Positions 1 to 5,906 of a stretch of 6,673 bases of DNA are shown piece after piece. How positions within the stretch are numbered: position 1 is the first letter of the stretch; each line of letters begins with the position of its first letter. The DNA is from Granulicella sp. UBA5172 (lineage in GTDB: Bacteria; Acidobacteriota; Terriglobia; Terriglobales; Acidobacteriaceae). A model generated the notes under the pieces. That model worked only from the letters and a program-made list of their open reading frames with translations, was not told the DNA's origin and searched no databases. The DNA lies in NCBI GenBank assembly GCA_002413385.1, contig DHWW01000210.1, forward strand, positions 8,917 to 15,589. The letters run 5' to 3'. Position numbers and translations under genes: made by a program.

Positions 1-42
1 ATCCAACCCAGCCTCAAACATCTCGTTCTCCTAAACTGTTCT

Positions 43-77
43 CTCTACCCTCTATCCTCTACGCTCTATTCTCTGCC
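43..77. repeat. Heptanucleotide tandem repeat, five copies of CTCTANN
   Basis: Five consecutive 7-base units occur here: CTCTACC, CTCTATC, CTCTACG, CTCTATT and CTCTGCC. The first five bases are constant except for one A to G change in the last copy. The array ends two bases before the ATG at 80, so it makes up the whole proximal leader of the MFS gene and leaves no purine-rich Shine-Dalgarno site. Copy-number change would alter the leader or promoter spacing without shifting the reading frame. A regulatory role is inference; the repeat itself is directly visible. Confidence 0.8.
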
Positions 78-79
78 CT

Positions 80-1306
80 ATGACCTGGCTCACCTCCGCA
101 ACCGCCGCTCAGCGCCGAGCCCTTGCCGCCGCCTCGCTTGGCTGGATGCTCGACAGCATGGACGTCATGCTCTACGCCATGATCCTGCCCGCCGTGCAGC
201 GCGAGATGCATCTGTCTTCCGGCATGTCCGGCGCGATGATGTCCGCTACGCTCATCGCCGCAGCCGCTGGCGGAATCTTCTTTGGCTGGTTCGCCGACCG
301 CCTCGGTCGCACCCGCGCCCTCAATGCCAGTCTCCTGCTGTATTCCGTCGCCACGGCACTCTGCGGCTTCACCCACACTGCGCTCGCCCTCGCCGCCTGC
401 CGCATCCTTCTCGGCCTTGGCATGGGTGGCGAGTGGGCCTCCGGTGCGGCGCTTGTCGCAGAGACTTTCCCTGCCGCCGCTCGCGGCAAAGCCCTCGCCT
501 TCGTACAAAGCTTCTGGGCGATTGGCTACGCGCTCGGTGCCGCCATCACCGCGCTTGTGCTCCCACGCTTCGGCTGGCGCGCTGTCTTCTTCGTCGGCAT
601 CATCCCCGCCGTGCTCACACTCTGGATTCGCCGCAGTGTCCGCGAGCCCGAGCTCTTCCAGCGCGAACGCGAATCCAACCCTTCGCCCCTGCAACTCTTT
701 CGTGGCCCACTCGCCCGCGCCACGTTAGTCTGCGCGACGATGAACGCTGCCACCCTCTTCGCCTGGTGGGGCCTCTTCACCTGGACGCCTCGATTCCTCT
801 CCATGCCCATTGCTCAAGGCGGCCACGGCCTCTCCATCGTCAACACCTCCACCTGGACCATCGTCATGCAGATCGGCACCTTTGCGGGCTACATCAGCTT
901 CGGCAGCATCGCCGAACGCTTCGGCCCCAAGCGCACCTACATCGGCTACCTTGTCATCGCTGCTGCAGCCGTGCCGATCTTCGCTTCGGTCGCGAACCCC
1001 TGGCTTCTACTCCTCATCGGCCCCATCGTTGGCTTCTTCGGGACCGGCTACTTCTCGGGCTTCGCCGTCATCGCCAGCGAACTCTTCCCCACACCGATTC
1101 GAGCCACCGCCATGGGCTTCGTCTACAATATCGGACGCATTGCCAGCGCCGCCGCCCCCTACCTCATCGGCCTCATCTCAGAGCGCCACGGCCTCGCCTC
1201 TGCACTCCTCATCACGTCGGTAGCCTTCCTCCTCGCAGCGCTCATCGCGACAGCGCTTCGCGCCGACACAAAATCTTTCAGAGATTCAGAAGACGGTCCA
1301 GACTAG
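80..1306 (+). CDS. MFS transporter, probable organic-acid/sugar:proton symporter
   Basis: This 408-residue protein has the length and hydrophobic pattern of a 12-helix major facilitator carrier of the inner membrane. Helix 1 carries acidic residues D25 and D28. The loop between helices 2 and 3 has the MFS signature G69-x3-D73-R-L-G-R77, and the C-terminal half repeats it as G275-x4-R280-F-G-x2-R285. R108 to W119 reads RILLGLGMGGEW, followed by an E-T-F-P-x4-RG turn, as in the aromatic-acid and metabolite:H+ symporter branches. Near residue 333 S-E-L-F-P-T-P-I-R is the matching C-half signature. Substrate cannot be read from sequence. The ATG at 80 fits the family N-terminus, but only a pyrimidine-rich heptamer array lies upstream, so initiation may be leaderless or S1-dependent. 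Codons favour C at position 3 (CTC, GCC, ATC), unlike the next genes on the same strand. It appears intact. Confidence 0.9.
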   Translation: MTWLTSATAAQRRALAAASLGWMLDSMDVMLYAMILPAVQREMHLSSGMSGAMMSATLIAAAAGGIFFGWFADRLGRTRALNASLLLYSVATALCGFTHTALALAACRILLGLGMGGEWASGAALVAETFPAAARGKALAFVQSFWAIGYALGAAITALVLPRFGWRAVFFVGIIPAVLTLWIRRSVREPELFQRERESNPSPLQLFRGPLARATLVCATMNAATLFAWWGLFTWTPRFLSMPIAQGGHGLSIVNTSTWTIVMQIGTFAGYISFGSIAERFGPKRTYIGYLVIAAAAVPIFASVANPWLLLLIGPIVGFFGTGYFSGFAVIASELFPTPIRATAMGFVYNIGRIASAAAPYLIGLISERHGLASALLITSVAFLLAALIATALRADTKSFRDSEDGPD

Positions 1307-1389
1307 CGAGACCTAGCCCTCCCGGCGATTTTCTGGCATACGTTCGTTCTGAAGATGCCGCTCGATAAGCAATGGAGAGAGTTGACGGT

Positions 1390-1408
1390 TGGGGGGATGG
1401 ACCCCCCA
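1390..1408. terminator. G6/C6 hairpin, possible terminator of the MFS gene
   Basis: The seven-base stem is TGGGGGG (1390-1396) against CCCCCCA (1402-1408), with the five-base loop ATGGA. It is followed only by TTTC, so a classical long U-tract is missing. It lies 84 bases after the MFS stop codon. The stem is clear; intrinsic termination is inferred. It could equally be a dispersed palindromic repeat. Confidence 0.45.
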
Positions 1409-1454
1409 TTTCAAGTGTCGCGACTTAGCGGGAGTCCCTTACCTACTGTCCGAT

Positions 1455-1494
1455 TTGAAGACGAGATATATCCTTCTCGTATAGTGACGAGATA
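1455..1494 (+). promoter_or_regulatory. Candidate promoter with flanking direct repeats before HAD-UbiA
   Basis: TTGAAG (1455-1460) could be a -35 box and TATAGT (1480-1485) a -10 box, one base from TATAAT, but the spacer of 19 bases is longer than ideal. The 9-mer GACGAGATA occurs at 1460-1468 and again at 1486-1494, bracketing the -10 box. CGAGA (1462-1466) is also an inverted match to TCTCG (1475-1479). That arrangement would suit an operator. It is a pattern-only call. Confidence 0.3.
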
Positions 1495-1560
1495 CAGAAC
1501 ATCCAACTCGTGGCGTTGTTGCTGAGGCAGAAGAGACGGCGAGGAGAACTGAAGTAGAGC

Positions 1561-2130
1561 ATGAATACTGCTGAAAAGGCCGCTGGGATGAGCGAGATTC
1601 TTGCCGGGGACGATATGCCTGCGGAGGGTGCGGTGCTGCGACCTGGGGTGGCGCTGTGTGTTGATCTGGATGGGACGCTGGTGAAGTCGGATACGCTGCT
1701 GGACACGGTGCTGGTGGTGGCTCGGCAGCGGCCGATGGACCTGCTGCGGGTGCCGGGGTGGATTGCAGAGGGGAAGGCGGCGTTCAAGCGGCATCTGACG
1801 GCGGCGGTGTCGTTGGATGTGGAGCACTTGCCGTATAACCGGCCGCTGCTGGAGTACCTGCGGCAGCAGCATAGCGAGGGGCGGGCGATTTATATCGCGA
1901 CGGCGGCGGACCGGACGCTGGCCGAGCGGGTGGCGGCGCATCTGGGAATTTTTGCGGGCGTGCTGGCGTCAGATGGAGCGACGAATCTGGCGGGTGGAAA
2001 CAAACTGGCGGCGTTTCATGCGCAGTTTGGGGATGAGTTTTGTTATATCGGGAATGCGCGGCCGGATGTGGAGTTGCTGGCGGCTTGTGAGTCGCCGATG
2101 GTGGCTAATCCTGAGCCGCGCGCTGCGTGA
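1561..2130 (+). CDS. HAD-superfamily phosphatase-like domain, N-terminal part of a HAD-UbiA fusion
   Basis: The 189-residue frame carries the HAD core in order. Motif I is D35-L-D-G-T39 (D35 nucleophile, D37 acid/base). Motif II threonine is T114 in IATAAD. Motif III lysine is K148 in GGNKL. A motif IV-like G-N165-x3-D169 follows. HAD domains of this kind hydrolyse phosphomonoesters and are often fused to the N-terminus of UbiA-family polyprenyl transferases. The frame ends right after N-P-E-P-R, where fusion relatives continue N-P-D-P-R-L-R. Removing one base in the CGCGCG tract at 2117-2123 gives PEPRLREGMKRKG and runs on into the UbiA frame, for a protein of about 512 residues. So this is probably half of one gene. 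ATG 1561 is the longest start; ATG 1588, with AAGG at 1576-1579, is an alternative. The physiological substrate is unknown. Confidence 0.8.
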   Translation: MNTAEKAAGMSEILAGDDMPAEGAVLRPGVALCVDLDGTLVKSDTLLDTVLVVARQRPMDLLRVPGWIAEGKAAFKRHLTAAVSLDVEHLPYNRPLLEYLRQQHSEGRAIYIATAADRTLAERVAAHLGIFAGVLASDGATNLAGGNKLAAFHAQFGDEFCYIGNARPDVELLAACESPMVANPEPRAA

Positions 2131-2134
2131 GGGG

Positions 2135-3100
2135 ATGAAGCGGAAGGGCACGACTGCGGCGGCGAGTTTTGAGGATCGCGTGCCCGCGTTGCGGAGTTGG
2201 TTGAAAGCGATCAGGCTGCACCAGTGGGCGAAGAATACGCTGATTTTTGTGCCGCTGCTGTTGGCGCATAGGTGGAATCCTGGCACGTTTGGCGGGGCGA
2301 TCACGGGGTTTTTCAGCTTCGGTCTGTGCGCATCGGCGACGTATATCATCAACGACCTGCTGGACCTGGAGACCGACCGGCGGCACCCACGGAAACGGCG
2401 CAGGCCGTTTGCGGCGGGCGATTTGTCGGCGATTTCGGGCGTAGTGGTGGTGTGCCTGCTGATGCTGGCGTCGCTGGCGCTGGCGCTGGCGTTGCCGCGG
2501 ATTGTGGACGCGATGCCGGGCGACTATGTGCTTGTGCGGCCATATAGCTTTCTGGGGTGGCTGGGGTTTTATACGGTGGTGACGCTGACGTACTCGCTGT
2601 ATTTGAAGCGGAAGCTGCTGCTGGATGTGTTTGTGCTGAGCGGGTTGTATACGGTGCGGATACTGGCGGGCAGCGCGGCGACGGGGGTGATGGTGTCGGC
2701 GTGGCTGGCGGGGTTTAGCGTGTTCTTCTTCCTGTCGCTGGCGTTTGTGAAGCGGTTCAGCGAGCTGGAGGGTTTGCGCGAGCGCGGCGATGCGGTGAGC
2801 AATGGGCGCGGTTATTTCGTGAGCGATCTGGAGCAGTTGCGGGCGTTGGGGACGGGTGCTGCGTATGCTGCCGTTGTCGTGATGACGCTGTATATCAACA
2901 ATGCGGAGACGAATGTGCTGTACCGGCATCCGGTGCGTCTGTGGCTGGTGGTGCCGGTGCTGCTGCTGTGGTTGAGCCAGGTATGGATGAAGGCGAGCCG
3001 CGGCGAGATGCACGATGATCCGGTGGTGTATGCGATCACCGATAAGCGGAGTTTGCTGCTGGGAGTTTTGATGGCGGCGGTGGTTTGGTGGGCGCTGTAG
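2135..3100 (+). CDS. UbiA-family polyprenyl-phosphate transferase (DPPR synthase-like), C-terminal part of a HAD-UbiA fusion
   Basis: This is an integral membrane prenyltransferase of the UbiA superfamily, closest in feel to decaprenyl-phosphate phosphoribosyltransferase-like proteins. The entry motif R-L-H-Q-W-A-K-N precedes helix 1. The first metal/diphosphate motif is I-N-D-L-L-D-L-E-T-D with H-P-R-K-x3-R-P directly after it (about 2347-2412). The second conserved region is D-V-F-V-L-S-G-L-Y-T-V-R-I-L-A-G (about 2620-2670), followed by several hydrophobic helices to the C-terminus. Such enzymes move a phosphorylated sugar or an aromatic acceptor onto a polyprenyl chain at the membrane. ATG 2135 lies four bases after the HAD stop, so a separate coupled gene is possible. 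However, the frame is open well upstream, and a single extra base near 2117-2123 explains the split better. Codons favour G at position 3 (CTG, GCG, GTG). The exact acceptor is not determinable. Confidence 0.8.
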   Translation: MKRKGTTAAASFEDRVPALRSWLKAIRLHQWAKNTLIFVPLLLAHRWNPGTFGGAITGFFSFGLCASATYIINDLLDLETDRRHPRKRRRPFAAGDLSAISGVVVVCLLMLASLALALALPRIVDAMPGDYVLVRPYSFLGWLGFYTVVTLTYSLYLKRKLLLDVFVLSGLYTVRILAGSAATGVMVSAWLAGFSVFFFLSLAFVKRFSELEGLRERGDAVSNGRGYFVSDLEQLRALGTGAAYAAVVVMTLYINNAETNVLYRHPVRLWLVVPVLLLWLSQVWMKASRGEMHDDPVVYAITDKRSLLLGVLMAAVVWWAL

Positions 3101-3422
3101 GGTGGGACAGATGAGATGCAATTTGCGAATTTGATAAGCTAGAAGCGCAGCGGCGGTGTGGATGGACACACTGAGGAAGCCCGAGAACGGTGTGTGAGCA
3201 CCACGGGCATCGCGTATGTGAAAGTCATGCGCGGAAATGGATACAGAGAGCACGCCGGACCTTCCGGTCTAACTCAACCTCGCCACTCGGCTGGATAGAA
3301 GGGATTGCCGAGCATAGCGACTCATTAGCGGTGCGGGGGACGCTCTCATAGCCGGTATCAAGCCCGGCTCGCTGCAGAATTTTCACCTCCAGCAGTTTTA
3401 AAGCTGCTCAGAAAGATGTACT
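3101..3422. ncRNA. Hairpin-rich intergenic region; possible structured RNA or group II intron relic
   Basis: I find no protein gene in these 322 bases, but several stems are visible. GTGTG/CACAC (3156-3171, loop GATGGA) is the first. CGCGTATG/CATGCGCG (3211-3233) has eight pairs including one wobble and the loop TGAAAGT. GACC/GGTC spans 3258-3269. CTCGGC/GCCGAG spans 3286-3312. AGCCGG/CCGGCT spans 3350-3369. AGCAGT/GCTGCT spans 3391-3408. A stem capped by TGAAAGT is reminiscent of domain I of some bacterial group II introns, but no domain V and no intron-encoded protein are present. The strand is presumed plus. Alternatives are a pheS leader or chance stems in GC-rich DNA. Confidence 0.3.
3391..3408 (+). 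promoter_or_regulatory. Hairpin immediately upstream of the pheS start
   Basis: AGCAGT (3391-3396) pairs with GCTGCT (3403-3408), the innermost pair being a T-G wobble, around the loop TTTAAA. It ends 14 bases before the TTG start and is preceded by TCACCTCC (3383-3390), which resembles the 3' end of 16S rRNA. It could affect access to the start codon. No leader peptide or U-tract is apparent, so attenuation is not supported. Confidence 0.2.
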
Positions 3423-4555
3423 TTGGCGATTCCAGAACTCACAGATTTCTCAGAGGCATCATTGGACGCTGCGTTTGCCGTCGTGCAAGCTGAGGCTGAT
3501 TGCGCCATCTTGTCTCTGACTATGGACGTAGAGATGCTCCGATTGGAGTGGCTTGGCCGGAAGCAGGGTCGGCTGAAGATAATTTCCGACTTGTGGCTCA
3601 AGGCCGCTCCTCCCGAAGCAAAACGGCTCATAGGTCAACGCTTCAATGCGCTCAAAGAGAAGATCGAAATTGAGCTGGAACGCAGAAGCAAAAGTCTTCC
3701 GGGGATTCGGCAGGCGGAGATTCTCTCAGGGAATATTATTGAGCCGCAGATCGATGTGACGCTGCCGGGTTCAGCGCAGCGGGTGGGGGCGGAGCATCCG
3801 CTGGTGAAGACGATGGCGGAGATTGTTTCTGTGTTTCAGCGGATGGGGTATTCGGTTGGGCTGGGGCCGGAGGTGGAGAACGATTTTTATAATTTTGAGG
3901 CGTTGAATTTTCCTCCGAATCATCCGGCGCGCGATACGCAGGACACGCTGGTGGTGGCGGGACAGGAGCAGAAGCCGCTGCGCGAACGGCTGCTGATGCG
4001 CACGCATACTTCGCCGGTGCAGATACGGTCGATGCTGGAGCAGGCGCCTCCGTTGCGGCTGGTGATTCCGGGCAAGGTGCATCGGAATGATGCTGCGGAT
4101 GCGACGCACTCGCCGGTGTTCCACCAGGTGGAGGGGCTGTGCGTCGACACGAATATTACGTTCAGCGATCTGAAGGGCACGCTGGATCATGCGATGAAGG
4201 CGTTCTTTGGGTCGGCGGTGAAGACGCGGTTTTTCCCGTCGTTCTTTCCGTTCACGGAGCCGAGCGCTGACGTACAGATCTCGTGCATTTTCTGCGGGGG
4301 GAAGGGCTGCAGGAAGTGTAAGCAGTCGGGATGGATTGAGTTGCTGGGTTGCGGGATGGTGGACCCGGCGGTGTTCGAGTCGGTGAATCAGCGGCGCATT
4401 GAGATGGGCCGCGGAGCCGGTGTATGACACGCGGAAGATCAGCGGATTTGCAGTTTGGCATGGGCGTGGACCGGATCGCGATGATGAAGTATGGGATCAG
4501 CGATATTGGGCTACTGTACTCGGGGGATATGCGGTTTTTGGAGCAGTTTGCATAG
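3423..4555 (+). CDS. pheS: Phenylalanine--tRNA ligase alpha subunit, with two apparent +1 frameshifts near the 3' end
   Basis: PheS forms the catalytic chain of the alpha2-beta2 enzyme that charges tRNA-Phe in the cytosol. The N-terminal ~100 residues resemble the coiled-coil tRNA-binding arm (L-E-W-L-G-R-K-Q-G). The core follows: [14 protein letters not shown], then H-P-A-R-D-T-Q-D-T (3921-3947), T-H-T-S-P-V-Q-I-R (from 4002), and class II motif 2 through H-R-N-D to F-H-Q-V-E-G (to about 4137). A C-x2-C-x4-C-x2-C segment precedes G-W-I-E. The frame stops at 4427, but the rest is present in other frames: [13 protein letters not shown], then motif 3 F-G-M-G-V-D-R-I and the end R-F-L-E-Q-F-A. 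Removing one G at 4413-4414 and one base at 4452-4453 restores about 376 residues ending at TAG 4553-4555. The TTG start at 3423 is weakly supported; ATG 3416 is out of frame by one base. No pheT follows within the window. Confidence 0.93.
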
Positions 4556-4569
4556 GTTGCACAGTTTGT

Positions 4570-4598
4570 TTGAGTCAAAGGTGTGGGCGCTTGATATT
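4570..4598 (+). promoter_or_regulatory. Weak promoter candidate for the M28 peptidase gene
   Basis: TTGAGT (4570-4575) and GATATT (4593-4598) each match four of six consensus bases with a 17-base spacer. Transcription would then begin only a few bases before ATG 4611, and no ribosome binding site is visible there. The call is based on pattern alone. Confidence 0.2.
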
Positions 4599-4610
4599 CT
4601 CGTTGGCACT

Positions 4611-5120
4611 ATGAGAATCCTTCGTTCTGCCCTGATCTTCGTCCTGGCAACTGGCTTTGCAACTGCGCAACAGCATCCGCGTGATGGTCAGATTCATGAT
4701 GCCGATACGCTGGCTTGGTGGCATACGACGGAGGCGCTTTCGAATGATTCGATGGAGGGGCGCGATACGGGGTCGGCGGCGTATCAGCGGGCGGCGGAGT
4801 ATGTGGCGGCGCGGTTCAAGGCTGCGGGGCTGAAGCCTGCGGGAGAAAATGACTCCTATCTTCAGACCGTGCCGATGCATGAGGTCGCCGTCGAGCCTGC
4901 GGGGACGAGCTTCGTGGTGGAGCGGCCGGGCGGGGAGTTGAAACTGGGATTTCTGCAGGAGATTACGGTTGGGGCGTCGGAGCAGGCGCTGCGCGGTGTG
5001 CCAGGTGTCGATGTCGTGAGCGGCCGTCCGCGCCGGCGAGGGCGAAGCGTTCGGCACGCGGATAGGCCTCACGGCGATCGAGCCGACCGCGAACAAGGTG
5101 ATCGACCTGAAGTGGAATGA
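4611..5120 (+). pseudogene. Secreted M28-family metallopeptidase, N-terminal fragment only, truncated by a sequence junction
   Basis: The product begins with a clear signal peptide: M-R-I-L-R, a hydrophobic core through about residue 16, then an A-T-A-Q-Q cleavage region. The mature start resembles exported M28 aminopeptidases, with L-S-N-D-S-M-E-G-R-D-T-G, A-A-E-Y-V-A-A-R-F-K-A-A-G-L and a following Y-L-Q-T-V-P-M. Only the first ~120 residues are family-like. The zinc ligands (H, D, E, D/H) and the whole catalytic domain are missing. After about 4975 the frame first reads permease-like residues (A-L-R-G-V-P-G-V-D-V-V-S-G) and then turns Arg-rich out of frame, stopping at 5120. It starts 55 bases after pheS on the same strand. 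Full relatives are roughly 500 residues or more, so this is a fragment; the cause may be misassembly rather than gene decay. Confidence 0.7.
4960..5020. other. Junction between two unrelated genomic backgrounds
   Basis: Left of here the frame reads as M28 peptidase with G-ending codons. To the right the sequence reads as an ABC permease in a more GC-rich, C/G-ending codon style. The permease-like residues E-Q-A-L-R-G-V-P-G-V-D-V-V-S-G start near 4980, so the breakpoint is probably within 4960-4990. No inverted repeats, integrase gene, tRNA or target-site duplication is visible around it. Confidence 0.65.
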
Positions 5121-5883
5121 CGGCAGCCCTGCCACACCCGCCCAGCTCGGGAACGATGGCGCGATCGTCGCGAAGAGCTACGCGAAGGACCACAACCTTC
5201 AGGTCGGCTCGCCCATCGAGCTGAAGACGCCGACAGGCGGAACGCTGCACCTGGCGCTGCGCGGCATCTTCGATCCGCCCAAGGGCGGCTCGCCCTTCGG
5301 CGACATCACGATCTCGGCGCAGCGGTTCGACCGGGAGTACCCGAATCCACAGAACCTCTTCACGTTCCTGAAAACGCGCGGCGGGGTCACCGGCGAGACC
5401 ACCGCTCGGCTCAAGCAGGCGCTCGTGCGCTTCCCCGACGCGAAGATCCAGACGAAGGCGCAGTTCACGAAAGTCCAGGAGAGAGGGATCAACCTCCTGC
5501 TGCAGCTCCTGTACGTCCTGCTTTCGCTCTCGATCGTGATCAGCCTCTTCGGAATCGTGAACACCCTGGTGCTGACGGTGTTCGAGCGGACGCGCGAGAT
5601 CGGAATGCTGCGGGCCGTGGGCATGACGCGCCGCCAGGTGCGCAACATGATCCGGCACGAGAGCATCATCACCGCCCTGCTCGGCGCGACTCTCGGGATC
5701 CCGATCGGCGTCGTGCTGGCGCTGATGGTCGGGAAGGCGATCGACTACCCCGCGTTCACGATCCCGTGGGGAACGCTCGTCGTGTTCGTCGTCGCCGCGG
5801 TGATCGCCGGCCTCGTGGCCGCGATCTTCCCGGCGCGGCGCGCGGGGAGGCTGAACATCCTCGAAGCGCTGAAGTACGAGTAG
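5020..5883 (+). CDS. MacB/FtsX-family ABC transporter permease, C-terminal fragment
   Basis: This is the C-terminal part of an ABC permease that works with a LolD/MacB-type ATPase at the cytoplasmic membrane, exporting or extracting substrates or transmitting force. The extracytoplasmic MacB-like domain runs from about 5026 to 5490. Helix 2 (5491-5580) ends in N-T-L-V-L-T-V-F-E-R-T-R-E-I-G-M-L-R-A-x-G, the family's strongest signature. Helix 3 lies near 5668-5733 and helix 4 near 5770-5840, ending in P-A-R-R-A-G-R and the C-terminal L-E-A-L-K-Y-E. The N-terminal helix and half of the periplasmic domain are absent, cut by the junction near 4975. An in-frame TGA at 5017 is best explained by one extra C at 5024-5025: upstream residues P-G-V-D-V-V-S-G join V-R-A-G-E-G-E-A-F-G once it is removed. 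GTG 5098 is the first in-frame start used by a naive call, but it is not a true N-terminus. Substrate unknown. Confidence 0.85.
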   Translation, partial: AAVRAGEGEAFGTRIGLTAIEPTANKVIDLKWNDGSPATPAQLGNDGAIVAKSYAKDHNLQVGSPIELKTPTGGTLHLALRGIFDPPKGGSPFGDITISAQRFDREYPNPQNLFTFLKTRGGVTGETTARLKQALVRFPDAKIQTKAQFTKVQERGINLLLQLLYVLLSLSIVISLFGIVNTLVLTVFERTREIGMLRAVGMTRRQVRNMIRHESIITALLGATLGIPIGVVLALMVGKAIDYPAFTIPWGTLVVFVVAAVIAGLVAAIFPARRAGRLNILEALKYE

Positions 5884-5906
5884 CGCTCGGGGTCAGACCC
5901 AGAGCG
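5884..5906. terminator. Inverted repeat between convergent stop codons, possible bidirectional terminator
   Basis: CGCTC (5884-5888) pairs with GAGCG (5902-5906), and GGGTC (5890-5894) with GACCC (5896-5900). The two stem halves are separated by a single G/A mismatch, with one central base. It begins right after the permease stop and covers the hydrolase stop (TCA at 5893-5895). There is no T-tract on either side, so Rho-independent termination is uncertain. A GGGGTCAGACCC core could also belong to a dispersed palindromic repeat. Confidence 0.45.

Larger units (their letters stand above)
1307..1560. other. Intergenic spacer with hairpin and promoter candidates
   Basis: I see no gene in these 254 bases. 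They hold a G6/C6 hairpin (1390-1408), an AT-richer stretch at 1440-1500 with promoter-like elements and short repeats, and an AGGAG motif at 1542-1546. The AGGAG lies 14 bases before the HAD start, rather far for a standard ribosome binding site. Confidence 0.6.

Noticed and set aside
59..694. Minus-strand 211-codon frame
   Set aside because: It lies antisense to the MFS coding region, has a Gly/Glu/Ala-rich low-complexity translation and shows no signature.
433..1368. Plus-strand open frame of 311 codons overlapping the MFS gene
   Set aside because: The Arg/His/Leu-rich composition with no recognisable motif is a frame shadow of a high-GC membrane protein gene.
2466..2497. CTGGCG-type tandem repeat in the UbiA gene
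   Set aside because: It encodes a run of Leu-Ala in a membrane helix using preferred codons, so it is expected composition rather than a functional repeat.
2105..3253. Long minus-strand open frame of 382 codons
   Set aside because: Its translation is rich in Arg, His and Gln with no family motifs. It is the antisense shadow of the G-rich UbiA gene.
3340..3375. Possible tRNA T-arm around AGCCGG/CCGGCT
   Set aside because: The loop is eight bases and lacks TTCRA, and no acceptor or anticodon stems fit around it.
3383..3390. TCACCTCC, resembling the 3' end of 16S rRNA
   Set aside because: An eight-base match is easily chance, and it is in the wrong sense to act as a ribosome binding site.
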